A stretch of 64,000 nt of DNA from Diphasiastrum complanatum. Its lineage: Eukaryota; Streptophyta; Lycopodiopsida; Lycopodiales; Lycopodiaceae. Position 1 is the first letter of the stretch, and the number at the start of each line of letters is the position of its first letter. Under the pieces are notes generated by a model, which worked only from the letters and a program-made list of their open reading frames with translations, had not been told where the DNA came from and did not search any database. Shown here one piece after another: positions 32,170 through 42,901 of the stretch. The translations under genes were made by a program, and so were the position numbers. The DNA is taken from the NCBI GenBank assembly GCA_029204225.1, contig CM055094.1, forward strand, positions 5,388,063 through 5,452,062, read 5' to 3'.

Positions 32170-33420
32170 GGTGGAAACAAAATATATGTGCCAAACTATG
32201 GCACGTTTCAAATTTGATGGCATCTCGCAGGTGATTTAAAGACACTGAAATGTATGTATAATGTTTCGCACGGGGCAAATACTAAACATCCTTGTTTGTA
32301 TTGTATGAAGAATTGTAAAGACTTGAATTTGACAAGATCAAGAGTTGGTCCAACAAGAGATCGAGAGGATCCAAACTTTAGACCTGTGTTGGCAATTCCA
32401 TTGGTCAATGTTCACATATGCACATTGCATGCTGAGGTACAAATTATCGAAAAATTGATTTACAATCATATTTTGTATGTTTGGAATACCAAACCTGAAT
32501 TGGCCTCTAAAATTGGAATTGAGAGATTAGAGGAAGTACTTTCAAAAGCAGGTTTGCACAAGGGGAATGTTAAAATAGAAAAAGGTGAGAAACTATCGGG
32601 TAAATCAGGGAACGTTCCAAACAAGCCATTTGTTGGAGGTACAAAAGCTAGAACGTTTTTATCCAATCACACTGGAAAGTCTTCTACCGTGACATACAAT
32701 ATTTGGAAAGATGCTAGAACGTTTTTATCCAATCACACTGGAAAGTCTTCTACCGTGACATACAATATTTGGAAAGATGTTGTTGCAGCATCAAAAGATT
32801 TTGAAGATAGGGGCAACACAAGATTAAAAAAAACTGCAATATGGCAAAATCTTGACAATTTGATTGGCATGTTCGAAAAGAAAAGTTATCTAAAATCGAC
32901 ATTGCAAATTTACAAAAATATTGTGAGATATTTGTCAAATCGGTAACAGAATGTTGGGGAGAGGATCATGTTACACACTATATGGTAATTCAATATTTGT
33001 TTTTGTGCAAAAATCATTCAACAACGTCATATATTTGATTTCTGATATATGTATTTTACTGATTGTAGCATATTTTATTACATCACACCACATTTTCTGC
33101 AAAAGAATATGGAAGTATGAGCATATGGTCTGCTCAAGGTATGGAGAAATCGCATTGGCAAGCAAGAGGAGCTTTTCATTGAGCAACAACCATGGAGGAT
33201 ATAATTCAAAGAGATGCTATTTATATCAATTATTTCAATGGTTCTACAGAAGAGCACAATTTAGATATCAAACCAAATATTCAACAAATCTCATTTCATT
33301 CAAAAATGCATTTCAACATCTGAGGAGAAATAGTTCAAAAAGAAAAATAATTAAAACATTACATATTCTTATTGGTATCAAAGGTCAGATGAGCAGTATG
33401 GTCATGAAGAAATTGTCTCC
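32170..33420 (+). pseudogene. Transposase-like protein with CLYC motif
   Basis: Coding sequence begins before the ATG at 32254 (LAGDLKTLKC precedes MYNVSHGANTKHPCLYCMKN) and stays open to 32946. Motifs: HPCLYC (CxxC), VNVHICTLHAEVQIIEKL, KPFVGGTKARTFL, AIWQNLDNLIGMF. After 32946, ECWGEDHVTHYM ends at a possible donor (ATG-GTAATT, about 32984). Then EYGSMSIWSAQGMEKSHWQARG follows, with a stop, near 33105-33175. The GDLK...CLYC...LH...QGMEKSH arrangement resembles uncharacterised, probably transposon-derived proteins that I recall in animals and plants (memory, not a search). His, Asp and Glu are conserved-looking but I do not assign a catalytic triad. A 66-bp tandem duplication lies inside. 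Confidence 0.5.
32647..32778 (+). repeat. Perfect in-frame 66-bp tandem duplication
   Basis: 32647-32712 and 32713-32778 are identical, encoding the same 22 residues (ARTFLSNHTGKS...IWKD) twice and keeping the frame. Identity implies a very recent slip or assembly artefact. Confidence 0.95.
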
Positions 33421-34500
33421 TCTCATATGGATCCAGATGCTCAATTGATCTTCTTTTGCTCAACTCTATGTAACTTGCGTACACTGCTAAAGCAGATGAC
33501 CTTTTGGGTACATTTTCAGAAACATAACCCAATATTTTTATAGCTATATCCCTCTTCACAAAAATGATTTTGTATGTACTGTTAGAATATCTATGTCCAT
33601 CACAAAAATAGGACAATGCCTTTATTGCCATTACTATAGTTCTTGCTTGTGAATAAAAGTTGTCATGTTGAATACGAATTTCATTTTGTTCAAAGTATTT
33701 CAGGTAATGGCACAATGTTGAATCCTTTTGGCCAACAACACCTCGGGCACCTCCTCTTCTCGTAGCAAAATCATCAACTTCAATTGTGTCCCGCAATATA
33801 AATACAAAAATTTGTAATCAATTTAATTTTTAGATGGATTTTGATTGAATACTATGCTAAACATGATTATGATGGAATAAGAAAATGAAAATTACCATGT
33901 TATGCTGGTCATACTCCAACAATCCTTTCCACGCAAGTCATGCCCAGCAGGAAAACTTCTCACTATCTCAGAAAAAATGTATTGCTCTGGAGGAGGATAT
34001 CTTTTTTGAAACTCAATGAACTCCTCCTCACTAGGAGCATTTGCTCCATAAGCTAGACATTGTTGCCTTGTAATTTGTAAAGCCTGTTCTCCAAACTTCC
34101 AACCACCTTCATCTTCATAGTCAATCCCTTCAATTAAATCATCATGATTGAAGTCTATTATATCCAAAATTATGACAATGCATTGGCTAGTACAGATAGG
34201 ATCTCGTCCTCTCTCATGTCTAATACACCCCCAATATCATTCAATGAAAAATATGGCAAGCTATTCATGTGATATATAAGAATGTCAAGCGGTGTCTTGC
34301 TTTTATCGTGTTCTTCTACATCTGATGTAGAAGATATTACCATTGACCGTGATAGAGTAGGGTCAGCCTAGCCTCTTCCTCATCACCTAATACTTCATCT
34401 TCTAAATTTTTGTCCACATCGACAGTACATCTCTGAGTAGATGTTCTACTTGAAGAACCAACACCAATTGATCTAGAAGATTGGCCTTCATTAGGTATAA
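33359..34500 (-). CDS. Unknown minus-strand gene of unit 2, probably multi-exon
   Basis: Two open blocks: 34167-33892 (IDFNHDDLIEGIDYEDEGGW, ITRQQCLAYGANAP, RYPPPEQYIFSEIVRSFPAG) and 33796-33359 (DDFATRRGGARGVVGQKDS, YFCDGHRYSNSTYKIIF, HLDPYERRQFLHDHTAHL). GTAATTTTC after ACATG at about 33897 is a plausible donor between them; the acceptor is not certain. Further upstream (34500-34170) Ser/Thr-rich and acidic peptide (SSRSIGVGSSSRTSTQR, LEDEVLGDEEEARL) and SLPYFSLNDIGGVLDMRED can be read in different frames. I do not recognise the family. It is convergent with the transposase-like gene, as the unknown gene of unit 1 is convergent with the protease. Confidence 0.4.
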
Positions 34501-34639
34501 AGGCATATATGAAGAAAACAAAAGCTATGCTGTCAGCTATAAACCTGCATGATCTTCTATGGGATTCACAATATTATACAACCTTCAGGCTCTCGTCAAG
34601 CTTGGTAAACTTCCTATCATGCTTGTGCTTGGCTTCAGG

Positions 34640-35200
34640 AGAGGCACTGTCGTGTGGCAGCGATATCAGGGAAATAAGCAAGTATCAATATCGCAGGCAC
34701 GTGACGGTGTGTAGGAAAAATCAAAAGTGGCAGCAGCATCGCATGGTAGCAATATTGGGCAGTCGATGAGCGAATCCGATATCGCAGGCACACGAAGGAG
34801 TGCTGGCAAATAAGATCAAATGTAGTAGATTTGCGTTGTTGTGATATTGCAATCAAAATCTTTGAGTTATCAAAACGTTTTATGATAGAGTTTAGTCCTT
34901 ATATACATCCCGTAGATTCATTGCAGCCGTTCGGAAGTCACTTAGATACACGACACTTCTGAGATATGTCCATTCCTATACCACGTGCGAAGCATTATGT
35001 GCAATGTCGGCCAAATCCATAGGTGACATGTGTGTGGTTTAAAATCGGACACATATATCTGCACGTGTGGAGCAATCATAAATAGGACACACGAATCAGA
35101 AATTGGCACGTGGCACTTTTGCATTTAATGCATAAAAAATATTTCTCTATATAAGCAGAGACTACGATTAAAAATCATTTGCTTATAAAATTCGTGAATC
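34640..35200 (+). promoter_or_regulatory. Probable promoter of H3-fold gene 2
   Basis: GCACGTG, CCACGTG, GCACGTGTGG and GGCACGTGGC words at about 34700, 34982, 35074 and 35105, then a TATA box CTCTATATAAGCAG at about 35146, 230 bp before the ATG at 35378. GATATCGCAGGCAC-like words at 34690 and 34780 and GATATCGGA words in the leader parallel the CATATCG words of gene 1. Confidence 0.6.
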
Positions 35201-35377
35201 GTTTCATTCTCTATGTCGCCCAAACAGAATATCGGAGCGGCGCGACAGTTTAGGTTCTTTCTTCGAGGCTTGGTCCCTGCGATATCGGAATCTCTGTCTG
35301 ATATTGGAGCTATGTGAGAATTTGTATACGTTTAATTCATCAACCATCTACTCGCGTGTCTGCGATATCGGAAAGGT

Positions 35378-35933
35378 ATGGCAAGGACTAAATAGACCGC
35401 GCGTCCACAATCTATTGTCCCGTTTGCTGGTCAACCTACATCATCCTTTCATCCTGCAGCTGCTAGACTTCGTGCTAGGAGGACAGGCAGAAAACCCCGC
35501 CCATGGCTCAGAGATATCAGGAGGTTACAGAAGTCCACCAACCTGCTGATACCGAAAGCTCACTTCAACATAATAGTGAGGAATGTGATAAGATCTTTAT
35601 CTGTGGATGTGAGATGGTGCGTGACTGCCATAGAAGCTTTGCATACAACCTATGAAGATTATCAGAATAGGTTTTTTGAGGATACTGTGCTTGTTGTTGT
35701 ACATGCAAAGCGGGTGACTATCATGGCCAAAGATATGGAGCTTGTGTTCAGGCTGAGGAATCAGTACGAGCAGGTGTTCAAAGCACCTCCACCTCCCCGA
35801 CCCGCTCCCAGGGTTAGACCCCCTTATCAGAGGAAAAGAACGCAGTCAAGGCCAATGTAGTCAAGATCCAGGGCCAAAAAAGAACAAATCAAGCCAGTGG
35901 AAGACCAGCCAACTCATGATCAAGCTGGGCCGT
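35378..35933 (+). pseudogene. Divergent histone H3-fold protein, copy 2 (CENH3-like features)
   Basis: The frame begins MARTK, then TAG where canonical H3 has Gln5, then TARP; it stays open to 35857. After an Arg/Ala/Pro-rich tail come KPRPWLRDIRRLQKSTNLLIP (H3 alpha-N), RSLSVDVRWCVTAIEALHTT (alpha-1/alpha-2), FFEDTVLVVVHAKRVTIMAKD (alpha-2/loop 2) and ELVFRLRNQ (alpha-3). Alignment to H3 is gap-free through alpha-1 and alpha-2. TNLLIP and Trp at the Phe84 position are typical of plant CENH3, but loop 1 has no CENH3-type insertion. A Pro/Arg-rich extension (FKAPPPPRPAPRVRPP) follows; after TAG at 35858 coding-like sequence (RAKKEQIKPVEDQP) goes on to the LTR at 35934. One nonsense codon at position 6 argues for a pseudogene, unless translation starts downstream. 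Confidence 0.8.
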
Positions 35934-37225
35934 TGTTGTAAAGCTACCTTTACAAGCTTTACTTCCGGCGCCATCGGCACTAGCTATGTCCCCAGCGCCA
36001 GCAACACCCGTGCTGCACCCGGCGCCAGCGGCGCCGACGCCGCTCCTGGCGCCATTGTGACCAGAATCCAGCCGGCGCCAAGTTCCTATGGCTGAAAATC
36101 TTTGATCGGTTCTAGCGGAGTCCAGAGAGCTCAGATCGATGTGCAATCACCTCACACGATCTAGGCATGATTAAAGGAAGCCTGGGGACCAATAAAATCT
36201 AGAGAGAGAAAATGACTGAAAGAGAAAATCCTAGAGAGAGAAAAATGTGCTTTACCAGCTTGGGTAGAGTGCTTGGTATGACGGGGGGTGCCGAATCACA
36301 CCAATACTAAAGGGGAGTGTGGGTCGGAGGCTCAGTCCTTGACGTTCTAACTTGCTCTGGGACCTTAGGGAGTGTCACCCCTTAGAGTCTTACAGGGCAC
36401 GTTGAGTGCACCTGAGTCAGCTTTACAACAGCGAGCTCCAACCAAGTCTCAGCCTCCCTTGCTGGAATGTTGTCATGGCTCTTGCCTTGACATGCTAGAG
36501 CCCGGGGACTAGGGTCGGTCACACACTTGAAATGTAACCTTCTCAGATTTATCAATAAAGTGGGATTTTCCTCAAACTGACTCTGATTACCTTCTGGGTT
36601 TCAATGTTCGGTAAAAGCACCAGTTGTAAGGCCGCTTTCAAAATTTTTAACTTGGCACATAGTTGAGGGTCGTATCCCGGGACGCCAGCGGTATGCCGTC
36701 CGGACCATTCGGTCCGTGGCGCCAGCTGTATGCTGTCGGGACCATTAGGTCCAAGAACTGGTTGTTTCCATATCTGTGGCGGCTTGTGGTTCTGAGTGTT
36801 CCTTGCATGAACGTGAATGGGTTAAGCTCTTGGGGAACGGGCTCTAACCTGTCGGCTGAGTTAGATGGCTTGCTTGGGTGGATGTTACCTGTTTATGGCT
36901 GTCCAGTCTGGCGTGGCGCCAGGTTGGCTTCCAGCGCTCGTGACGAAGCTTTCAGTTGGTTAAGTCTGATGTAAGTCAGACCGCTTGCTTGGAATGGATG
37001 TTACTCGTTTGTAACGAAGCTTCGAGTTGGTTAAGTTTGATGTATGTCGGGCGGCTTGCTTGGAGGGAAGTCACCCACGTCGGGACCCCCGATCTGGCAT
37101 GGCGCCAGGTTGGATCTCAATGTTGGTTTGCGGAACTTCAAGTTGGTTAAGTCTGATCGTTGTTGGCGAGTTGGCTGCTTGTATGTCAAGTGGGTTTGGA
37201 TGGCAAGAGTTGAAGGCTGTGGTTC
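35934..37225 (+). mobile_element. Family-T LTR L5, main part (split by E2)
   Basis: Starts TGTTGTAAAG at 35934 and runs to GGTTC at 37225, where element E2 is inserted; it resumes at 42285-42313. Within it, about 106 bp of foreign LTR sequence sits at 36325-36430, and about 13 bp before the insertion (GGAAGCTAAGTCG) are lost. Flanks GCCGT (left) and GTTCA (right) do not match, so its own target duplication is absent. Confidence 0.9.
36325..36430 (+). repeat. Piece of the E3 LTR terminus embedded in L5
   Basis: Nearly identical to 44543-44650 (GTCGGAGGCTCAGTCCTTGA ... GTCAGCTTTACAACAG), that is the reverse complement of the 5' end of the gag-bearing family's LTR. It replaces about 16 bp of normal LTR sequence. 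Confidence 0.85.
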
Positions 37226-38472
37226 TGTTGTAAAGCTACCTTTACAAGCTTTACTTCCGGCGCCATCGGCGCCAGAAATGTCCCCGGCGCCAGCAGCGCC
37301 CCTGCTGCTCCCGGCGCCAACGGCGCCGGCGCCACTCCCGGCGCCACCGTGACCAGAATCTAGCCGGCGCCAAGTTTCTATGGCTGAAAATCATTGATCG
37401 GTTCTAGCGAAGTCCAGAGAGCTCAGATCGATGTGCAATCACCTCACACGATCTAGGCATGATTAAAGGAAGCCTGGGGATCAATAAAATCTAGAGAGAG
37501 AGAGAATGACTTTCTAGAAAGAGAAAATCCTAGAGAGAGAAAAACGTGCTTTACCAGCTTCGGTAGAGTGCTTGGTATGAGGGGGGGTGCCGAATCACAC
37601 CAATACTATAGGGGAGTGCGGGTTGCGACTCAGGGCGAGCTCCAACCAAGTCTCAGCCTCCCTTGCTGGAATGTTGTCATGGCTCTCGCCTTGGCATGCT
37701 AGCGCCCCGGAGACTAGGGTCGGTCACACATTTGAAATGTAACCTTCTCAGATTTATAAATAAAGTGGGATTTTCCTCAAACTGACTCTGATTACCTTCT
37801 GGGTTTCAGTGTTTGGTAAAAGCGCCAGTTGTAAGGCCGCTTTCAAAATTTTTAACTTGGCACATAGCTGAGGGTGGTATCCCGAGACGCCAGCGTTATG
37901 CCGTCGGGACCATTCGGTCCGTGGCGCCAACGGTATGCTGTCAGGACCATTTGGTCCAGGAACTGGTTGTTTCCATATCTGTCGCGGCTTGTGGTTCTGA
38001 GTGTTCCTTGCATGAACGTGAATGGGTTAAGCTCTTGGGGAACGGGCTCTAACCTGTCGGCTGAGTTGGATGGCTTGCTTGGGTGGATGTTACCTGTTTA
38101 TGGCTGTCCAGTCTGGCGTGGCGCCAGGTTGACTTCCAGCGCTCGTGACGAAGCTATCAGTTGGTTAAATCTGATGTAAGTCAGACCGCTTGCTTGGAAT
38201 GGATGTTACTCGTTTGTAACGAAGCTTCGAGTTGGTTAAGTTTGATGTATGTCGGGCGGCTTGCTTGGAGGGAAGTCACCCACGTCGGGACCCCCGATCT
38301 GGCATGGCGCCAGGTTGGATCTCAATGTTGGTTTGCGGAACTTCAAGTTGGTTAAGTCTGATCGTTGTTGGCGAGTTGGCTGCTTGTATGTCAAGTGGGT
38401 TTGGATGGCAAGAGTTGAAGGCTGGGAAGCTAAGTCGTGGTTCCCGGCTCCCTTTGGGATGCCTGCGCTACA
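37226..38472 (+). repeat. 5' LTR of E2
   Basis: Bounded by GGTTC on the left and by the primer site two bases to the right; contains additional GGCGCC words compared with the 3' LTR. Confidence 0.9.
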
Positions 38473-39225
38473 TGTGGTATCAGAGCCGACTGGCCGGTCA
38501 GCTATGCGGATCTCACGGAAATGGCCACGGTTTCGGGTTCATCAAGACAACTGTTGTGCAAGGTGCTGCCCACAGTGTAAGCACGGGTGCGTCCACGGTC
38601 GGGGTGGTCGGCAGAACGGGGGACTTGATGAGTCAAAGTGCTGCCCTTGAGGTGTAAGCACGGTCAGTTCTCGCGGTTCGGGCCTGGCGCTGTCTGCACG
38701 TAGGACGGATGAGGCAAAGTGCTGCCTAGGGAGGTGAAAGCACGGTCTGTACCTTGTGGGGTGCGGGGCGACATATTCGAACTGTACGGGTTAACCATTG
38801 ATACAGAGATGCTGCTCGAATTCGGGTGTAAAGAACGGGTGGTTAGCTGCCGGTGCGGGATAGCTACCGATCGTTTAGCTATAACGGCTATCGACCAAAA
38901 AGTGGTGGGGCGTGATTGAGGCAATGTGCTGCTTAATGGTGAAAGCACGGATAGTTGGAGGGGTGTCCTATGTGGGCTGATTCCGTGATCGATTTGTATG
39001 GGCGCGGCCAGGCAAAGGTCCGTTGGCAGGACCATCTCAAAGGGGGACCTTGTCTTTGTTACTTGTTAGTAAACCTGCCTGAGTGTCTTACTTGTACGTA
39101 TTCGTGGTGAGTCTTAGTACTCGTGCTTTGCCTGGTTTGCATGATTGCTTGTGATACAAGGAGCTGATGGCTCGAGAAGGAACCTTTTCTTTTGAAGGCT
39201 GATACCATCAAACAAAGAGGACTAC

Positions 39226-39729
39226 AGAATCTGTGGGGCGGATTTGAAGTTCAAGTACTCACACGTGAACGACAACGAAACGACTCAATGTTTGCAAAGG
39301 ATGGATGGCTAGCCTGTTTCTTGGGTTAGTTTCATTTGCGACAACGCCCACCAGACGCAAGCAGGAAGTCAAAAGTTGGAAAGGGCCATTTCAGGGGAGA
39401 TCTTCTATGGAGCAGTTGGTCTTCATTTTGGGACGGCCACCTTCAGAACTGAAACTCACTGAGCATGGGCGATATCCAGAATCTGTGCGGCGGATTTGCA
39501 GTTCAAGTACTCGCACGTGAACGACAACGAAATGACTCAATGTTTGCAAAGGATGGATGGCTAGCCTGTTTCTTGGGTTAGTTTCATTTGCGACAACGCC
39601 CACCAGACGCAAGCAAGAAGTCGAAAGTTGGAAAGGGTAATTTCAGGGGAGATCTTCTATAGCAGTTGGTCTTCATTTTGGGATGGCCACCTTCGGAACT
39701 GAAACTCACTGAGCATGGGCGATATCCAG
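39226..39729 (+). repeat. 250-bp tandem duplication in E2 interior
   Basis: CAGAATCTGTG...GGCGATATCCAG occurs at 39225-39479 and again at 39477-39729 with a few changes; E1 and E5 have one copy. Confidence 0.85.
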
Positions 39730-41061
39730 TATCAGTTGGGTTTTTCCTCAAAGGGGAAAAGACTAGGATCCTCTTCAGAGATTGGCAACAAGTTGGATCG
39801 AGCCATAATCCTAGCAGATGGGAAACAAAGTGTTGGAAAGGCTTTTTGTCCGAAGAACTCTACTCTAAGTCCGATCAGCTGATTTATTAAGTGTAGGGGA
39901 ACTATCACACACACCTCTCTCTTGGGGCAAATTTTAGATGAAAGTTGATCAAAATGGGGGCAAATTCAAGGTGACCTAGCCATACTCACATGAGGAGACT
40001 GGCGAACTTTGGACCTAATAAGTTGACAAGTTTTTGTTGTGGAAAGGAAAGTTTGTTATAGGCTTTCTCTGGACCAGCAATGATGAGGAAACATATGAGT
40101 ACGCTGGCTTGTATTACGTGTAAGGCAGCTGATCAATGAAGGAACTGTGAAAGTTGAGTCTTGCATGAGAGACTTGGTATTTCGAACGGACGCTAAGGGA
40201 CAGTTCGCGTTGAGATCGGATTAGTGCAAACTCTGGGTGCATGTTTCTGATTCAAAGAGAGCTACTTGAAGCCAAGCTCGATGTACACTTCTTGTTTTGA
40301 CTGTGAGGCAACTAACCAGTGATGGAATTGTGAAAGTCAAGTTTTGCGCGACGGACATGGTGCTTCAAACAAACGCGAAGAGATAGTTCGGATGCGGATC
40401 AAACTGGTGCGACCCTTTGGCTTTCCACGAGGTCAATGGTTACATTTGGGCTGATTCAAAGAGCTACTTCAAGCTAAGTGAGAGGTGCACTGCGGAGTAC
40501 TCAATCTTTGCCTACCTTAAAGAGCCAAGATGGAAAAGTATCAAGATCAGGCTTGGACAAGGAGAGAAATCAAGGTGCAGAAGCAACAAGGCACGGAGTG
40601 GACCATAAAGTGGGCAATCAAACGATTAATCCTTCGGCTCAGGGAGCCTTGATACCTGTGCGGAACTGAACAAATCTGGAGCTCAGGGAGCTCAACACAA
40701 AGTGCATCAAGGACAAATCAGGAGCTCAAAGGAGTTCCAAAGTCGAAAGTCAGAAGCGACAGGGGCGAACATTTCAAAGAAAGGCCTCTGTCACCAGTTA
40801 ATAAGGTTCTCGGGTTTTACGAAAGCGATATCAAATCTATGCTTTTCCCAGACAAAGATATATTTTCAAGTTATGTAATTTTTCAGTACAAAGAGCTGAG
40901 CCTCCGACTTGTGGTGTGCCAGCTTCAATGTTAATAAAAAGTGGCCAGTAAATTGAGTACTGTGCCAAGTAGCTTAAATGTATAGTTATTTTAATTGGGA
41001 GACACCTTTACTTTAATCTGACATCTGATGAGGACATCAGATTTTATAAAGGTGGGGTGGA

Positions 41062-42279
41062 TGTTGTAAAGCTACCTTTACAAGCTTTACTTCCGGCGCC
41101 ATCGGCGCCAGCTATGTCCCCGGCGCCAGCAGCGCCCCTGCTGCTCCCGGCGCCACTGTGACCAGAATCCAGCCGGCGCCAAGTTCCTATGGCTGAAAAT
41201 CTTTGATCGGTTCTAGCGAAGTCCAGAGAGCTCAGATCGATGTGCAATCACCTCACACGATCCAGGCATGATTAAAGGAAGCCTGGGGATCAATAAAATC
41301 TAGAGAGAGAAAATGACTTTCTAGAAAGAGAAAATCCTAGAGAGAGAAAAACGTGCTTTACCAGCTTGGGTAAAGTGCTTGGTATGAGGGGAGGTGCCGA
41401 ATCACACCAATACTATAGGGGAGTGCGGGTTGCGACTCAGGGCGAGCTCCAACCAAGTCTCAGCCTCCCTTGCTGGAATGTTGTCATGGCTCTCGCCTTG
41501 GCATTCTAGCGCCCCGGAGACTAGGGTCGGTCACACACTTGAAATGTAACCTTTTCAGATTTATAAATAAAGTGGGATTTTCCTCAAACTGACTCTGATT
41601 ACCTTCTGGGTTTCAGTGTTCGGTAAAAGCGCCAGTTGTAAGGCCGCTTTCAAAATTTTTAACTTGGCACATAGCTGAGGGTCGTATCCCGGGACGCCAG
41701 CGTTATGCCGTCGGGACCATTCGGTCCGTGGCGCCAACGGTATGCTGTCAGGACCATTTGGTCCAGGAACTGGTTGTTTCTATATCTGTCGCGGCTTGTG
41801 GTTCTGAGTGTTCCTTGCATGAACGTGAATGGGTTAAGCTCTTGGGGAACGGGCTCTAACCTGTCGGCTGAGTTGGATGGCTTGCTTGGGTGGATGTTAC
41901 CTGTTTATGGCTGTCCAGTCTGGCGTGGCGCCAGGTTGACTTCCAGCACTCGTGACGAAGCTATCAGTTGGTTAAGTCTGATGTAAGTCAGACCGCTTGC
42001 TTGGAATGGATGTTACTCGTTTGTAACGAAGCTTCGAGTTGGTTAAGTTTGATGTATGTCGGGCGGCTTGCTTGGAGGGAAGTCACCCACGTCGGGACCC
42101 CCGATCTGGCATGGCGCCAGGTTGGATCTCAATGTTGGTTTGCGGAACTTCAAGTTGGTTAAGTCTGATCGTTGTTGGCGAGTTGGCTGCTTGTATGTCA
42201 AGTGGGTTTGGATGGCAAGAGTTGAAGGCTGGGAAGCTAAGTCGTGGTTCCCGGCTCCCTTTGGGATGCCTGCGCTACA
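41062..42279 (+). repeat. 3' LTR of E2
   Basis: Follows the polypurine tract AAAGGTGGGGTGGA and ends GCGCTACA at 42279, then GGTTC. Confidence 0.9.
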
Positions 42280-42284
42280 GGTTC

Positions 42285-42313
42285 CTGGCTCCCTTTGGGA
42301 TGCCTGCGCTACA
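42285..42313 (+). mobile_element. Family-T LTR L5, distal 29 bp
   Basis: CTGGCTCCCTTTGGGATGCC and the terminal GCGCTACA complete the L5 LTR after the E2 insertion. Confidence 0.9.
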
Positions 42314-42901
42314 GTTCATCAGACGGAAGTAATGGTCCATGTGAAACAACCAATCTTCCACAACTCGAATGTCACGCTCTCCTTTGAAAGTAGGTGGTGC
42401 TTTCACTTTGGCAGTCTTCCTTGGGCCCTCCGTGTTTCGCGCTCATGGTTCTCTTGGTATCTGTGGAGGAGGCGCCACTGCATTCCCCCTAGTTGCTTCG
42501 AACTCTTCAAACCTGTTTTTGAGCTGTGTTAGCCCGTCTCTCATTTCTCTAGCAAGGTAAAATTGAGTAAGATTCATGGTTCGCAAGGATGTTTGCCATT
42601 CTTTCCTTTCGGTTTCTCTATCCTTCTTCACCTCGCTAAGCATAGCCGTCATTGCGCTTGATAAGTATTGCCGCATCTTCACTTCAAAGAGGTCCTGTTG
42701 CGCCTCTGGCAAGGGTTCATCTCTTGGTGTAGGTTCAGAAGGGCCACCCATCTCTTCTTGGAGAGGCACCACTGTGGAGTGCATACGCTCTTTCTTTCTC
42801 GACTTGGACCTGGTACCATCTTGATGCATGCGAGAGCTGTATTCTCGAGCCAGCTCTTCTCCGTTCGTCAATGCTCGTAACTCTTCAAGATGGTCCTCCA
42901 T
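42314..42901 (-). pseudogene. Gag fragment of LTR element E3
   Basis: From ATG 42901 the minus strand gives MEDHLEELRALTNGEELARE, an acidic/basic helical region (FEVKMRQYLSSAMTAMLSEV, REMRDGLTQLKNRFEEFEA) and PPPQIPREP, then one TGA (42443-42445). The same frame then continues with APPTFKGERDIRVVEDWLFHM and DHYFRLMN until it is cut at 42314. P-x-F-x-G/K-x-x-D...V-x-x-W-L...Y-F is the start of a retrotransposon gag domain of Ty3-gypsy type. It is the only gag found in a family that shares leader and primer site with the coding-less family-T elements. The remainder of gag and all of pol are missing. Confidence 0.75.

Larger units (their letters stand above)
37226..42279 (+). mobile_element. Complete family-T LTR element E2, nested in L5
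   Basis: 5,054 bp, 5' LTR 37226-38472, 3' LTR 41062-42279, primer-binding site TGGTATCAGAGCC at 38475-38487, polypurine tract 41048-41061, target duplication GGTTC (37221-37225 and 42280-42284). Interior colinear with E1 and E5 but with a single leader unit and a private 250-bp tandem duplication. No gag or pol. The two LTRs differ in length (1,247 versus 1,218 bp) mostly in the GGCGCC block, so it is older than E1. Confidence 0.95.

Noticed and set aside
5774-35933. Giant-virus (NCLDV) integration as source of the histone and Ulp1-like genes
   Set aside because: Genes contain spliceosomal introns and TATA/G-box promoters, and no viral core gene (capsid, polymerase B, packaging ATPase) was seen.
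36956-37352. Overlapping open frames of 60-140 codons in LTRs, repeated at 2.9, 15, 19, 38, 42, 49.8 and 53.8 kb
   Set aside because: They lie wholly within family-T LTRs, occur in several frames of the same DNA, and have no domain; conservation is explained by sequence identity of LTR copies.
40417-40669. Conserved small ORFs in the interior of E1, E2 and E5
   Set aside because: Two frames overlap, both short, no gag or pol motif; elements are too similar for conservation to be informative.
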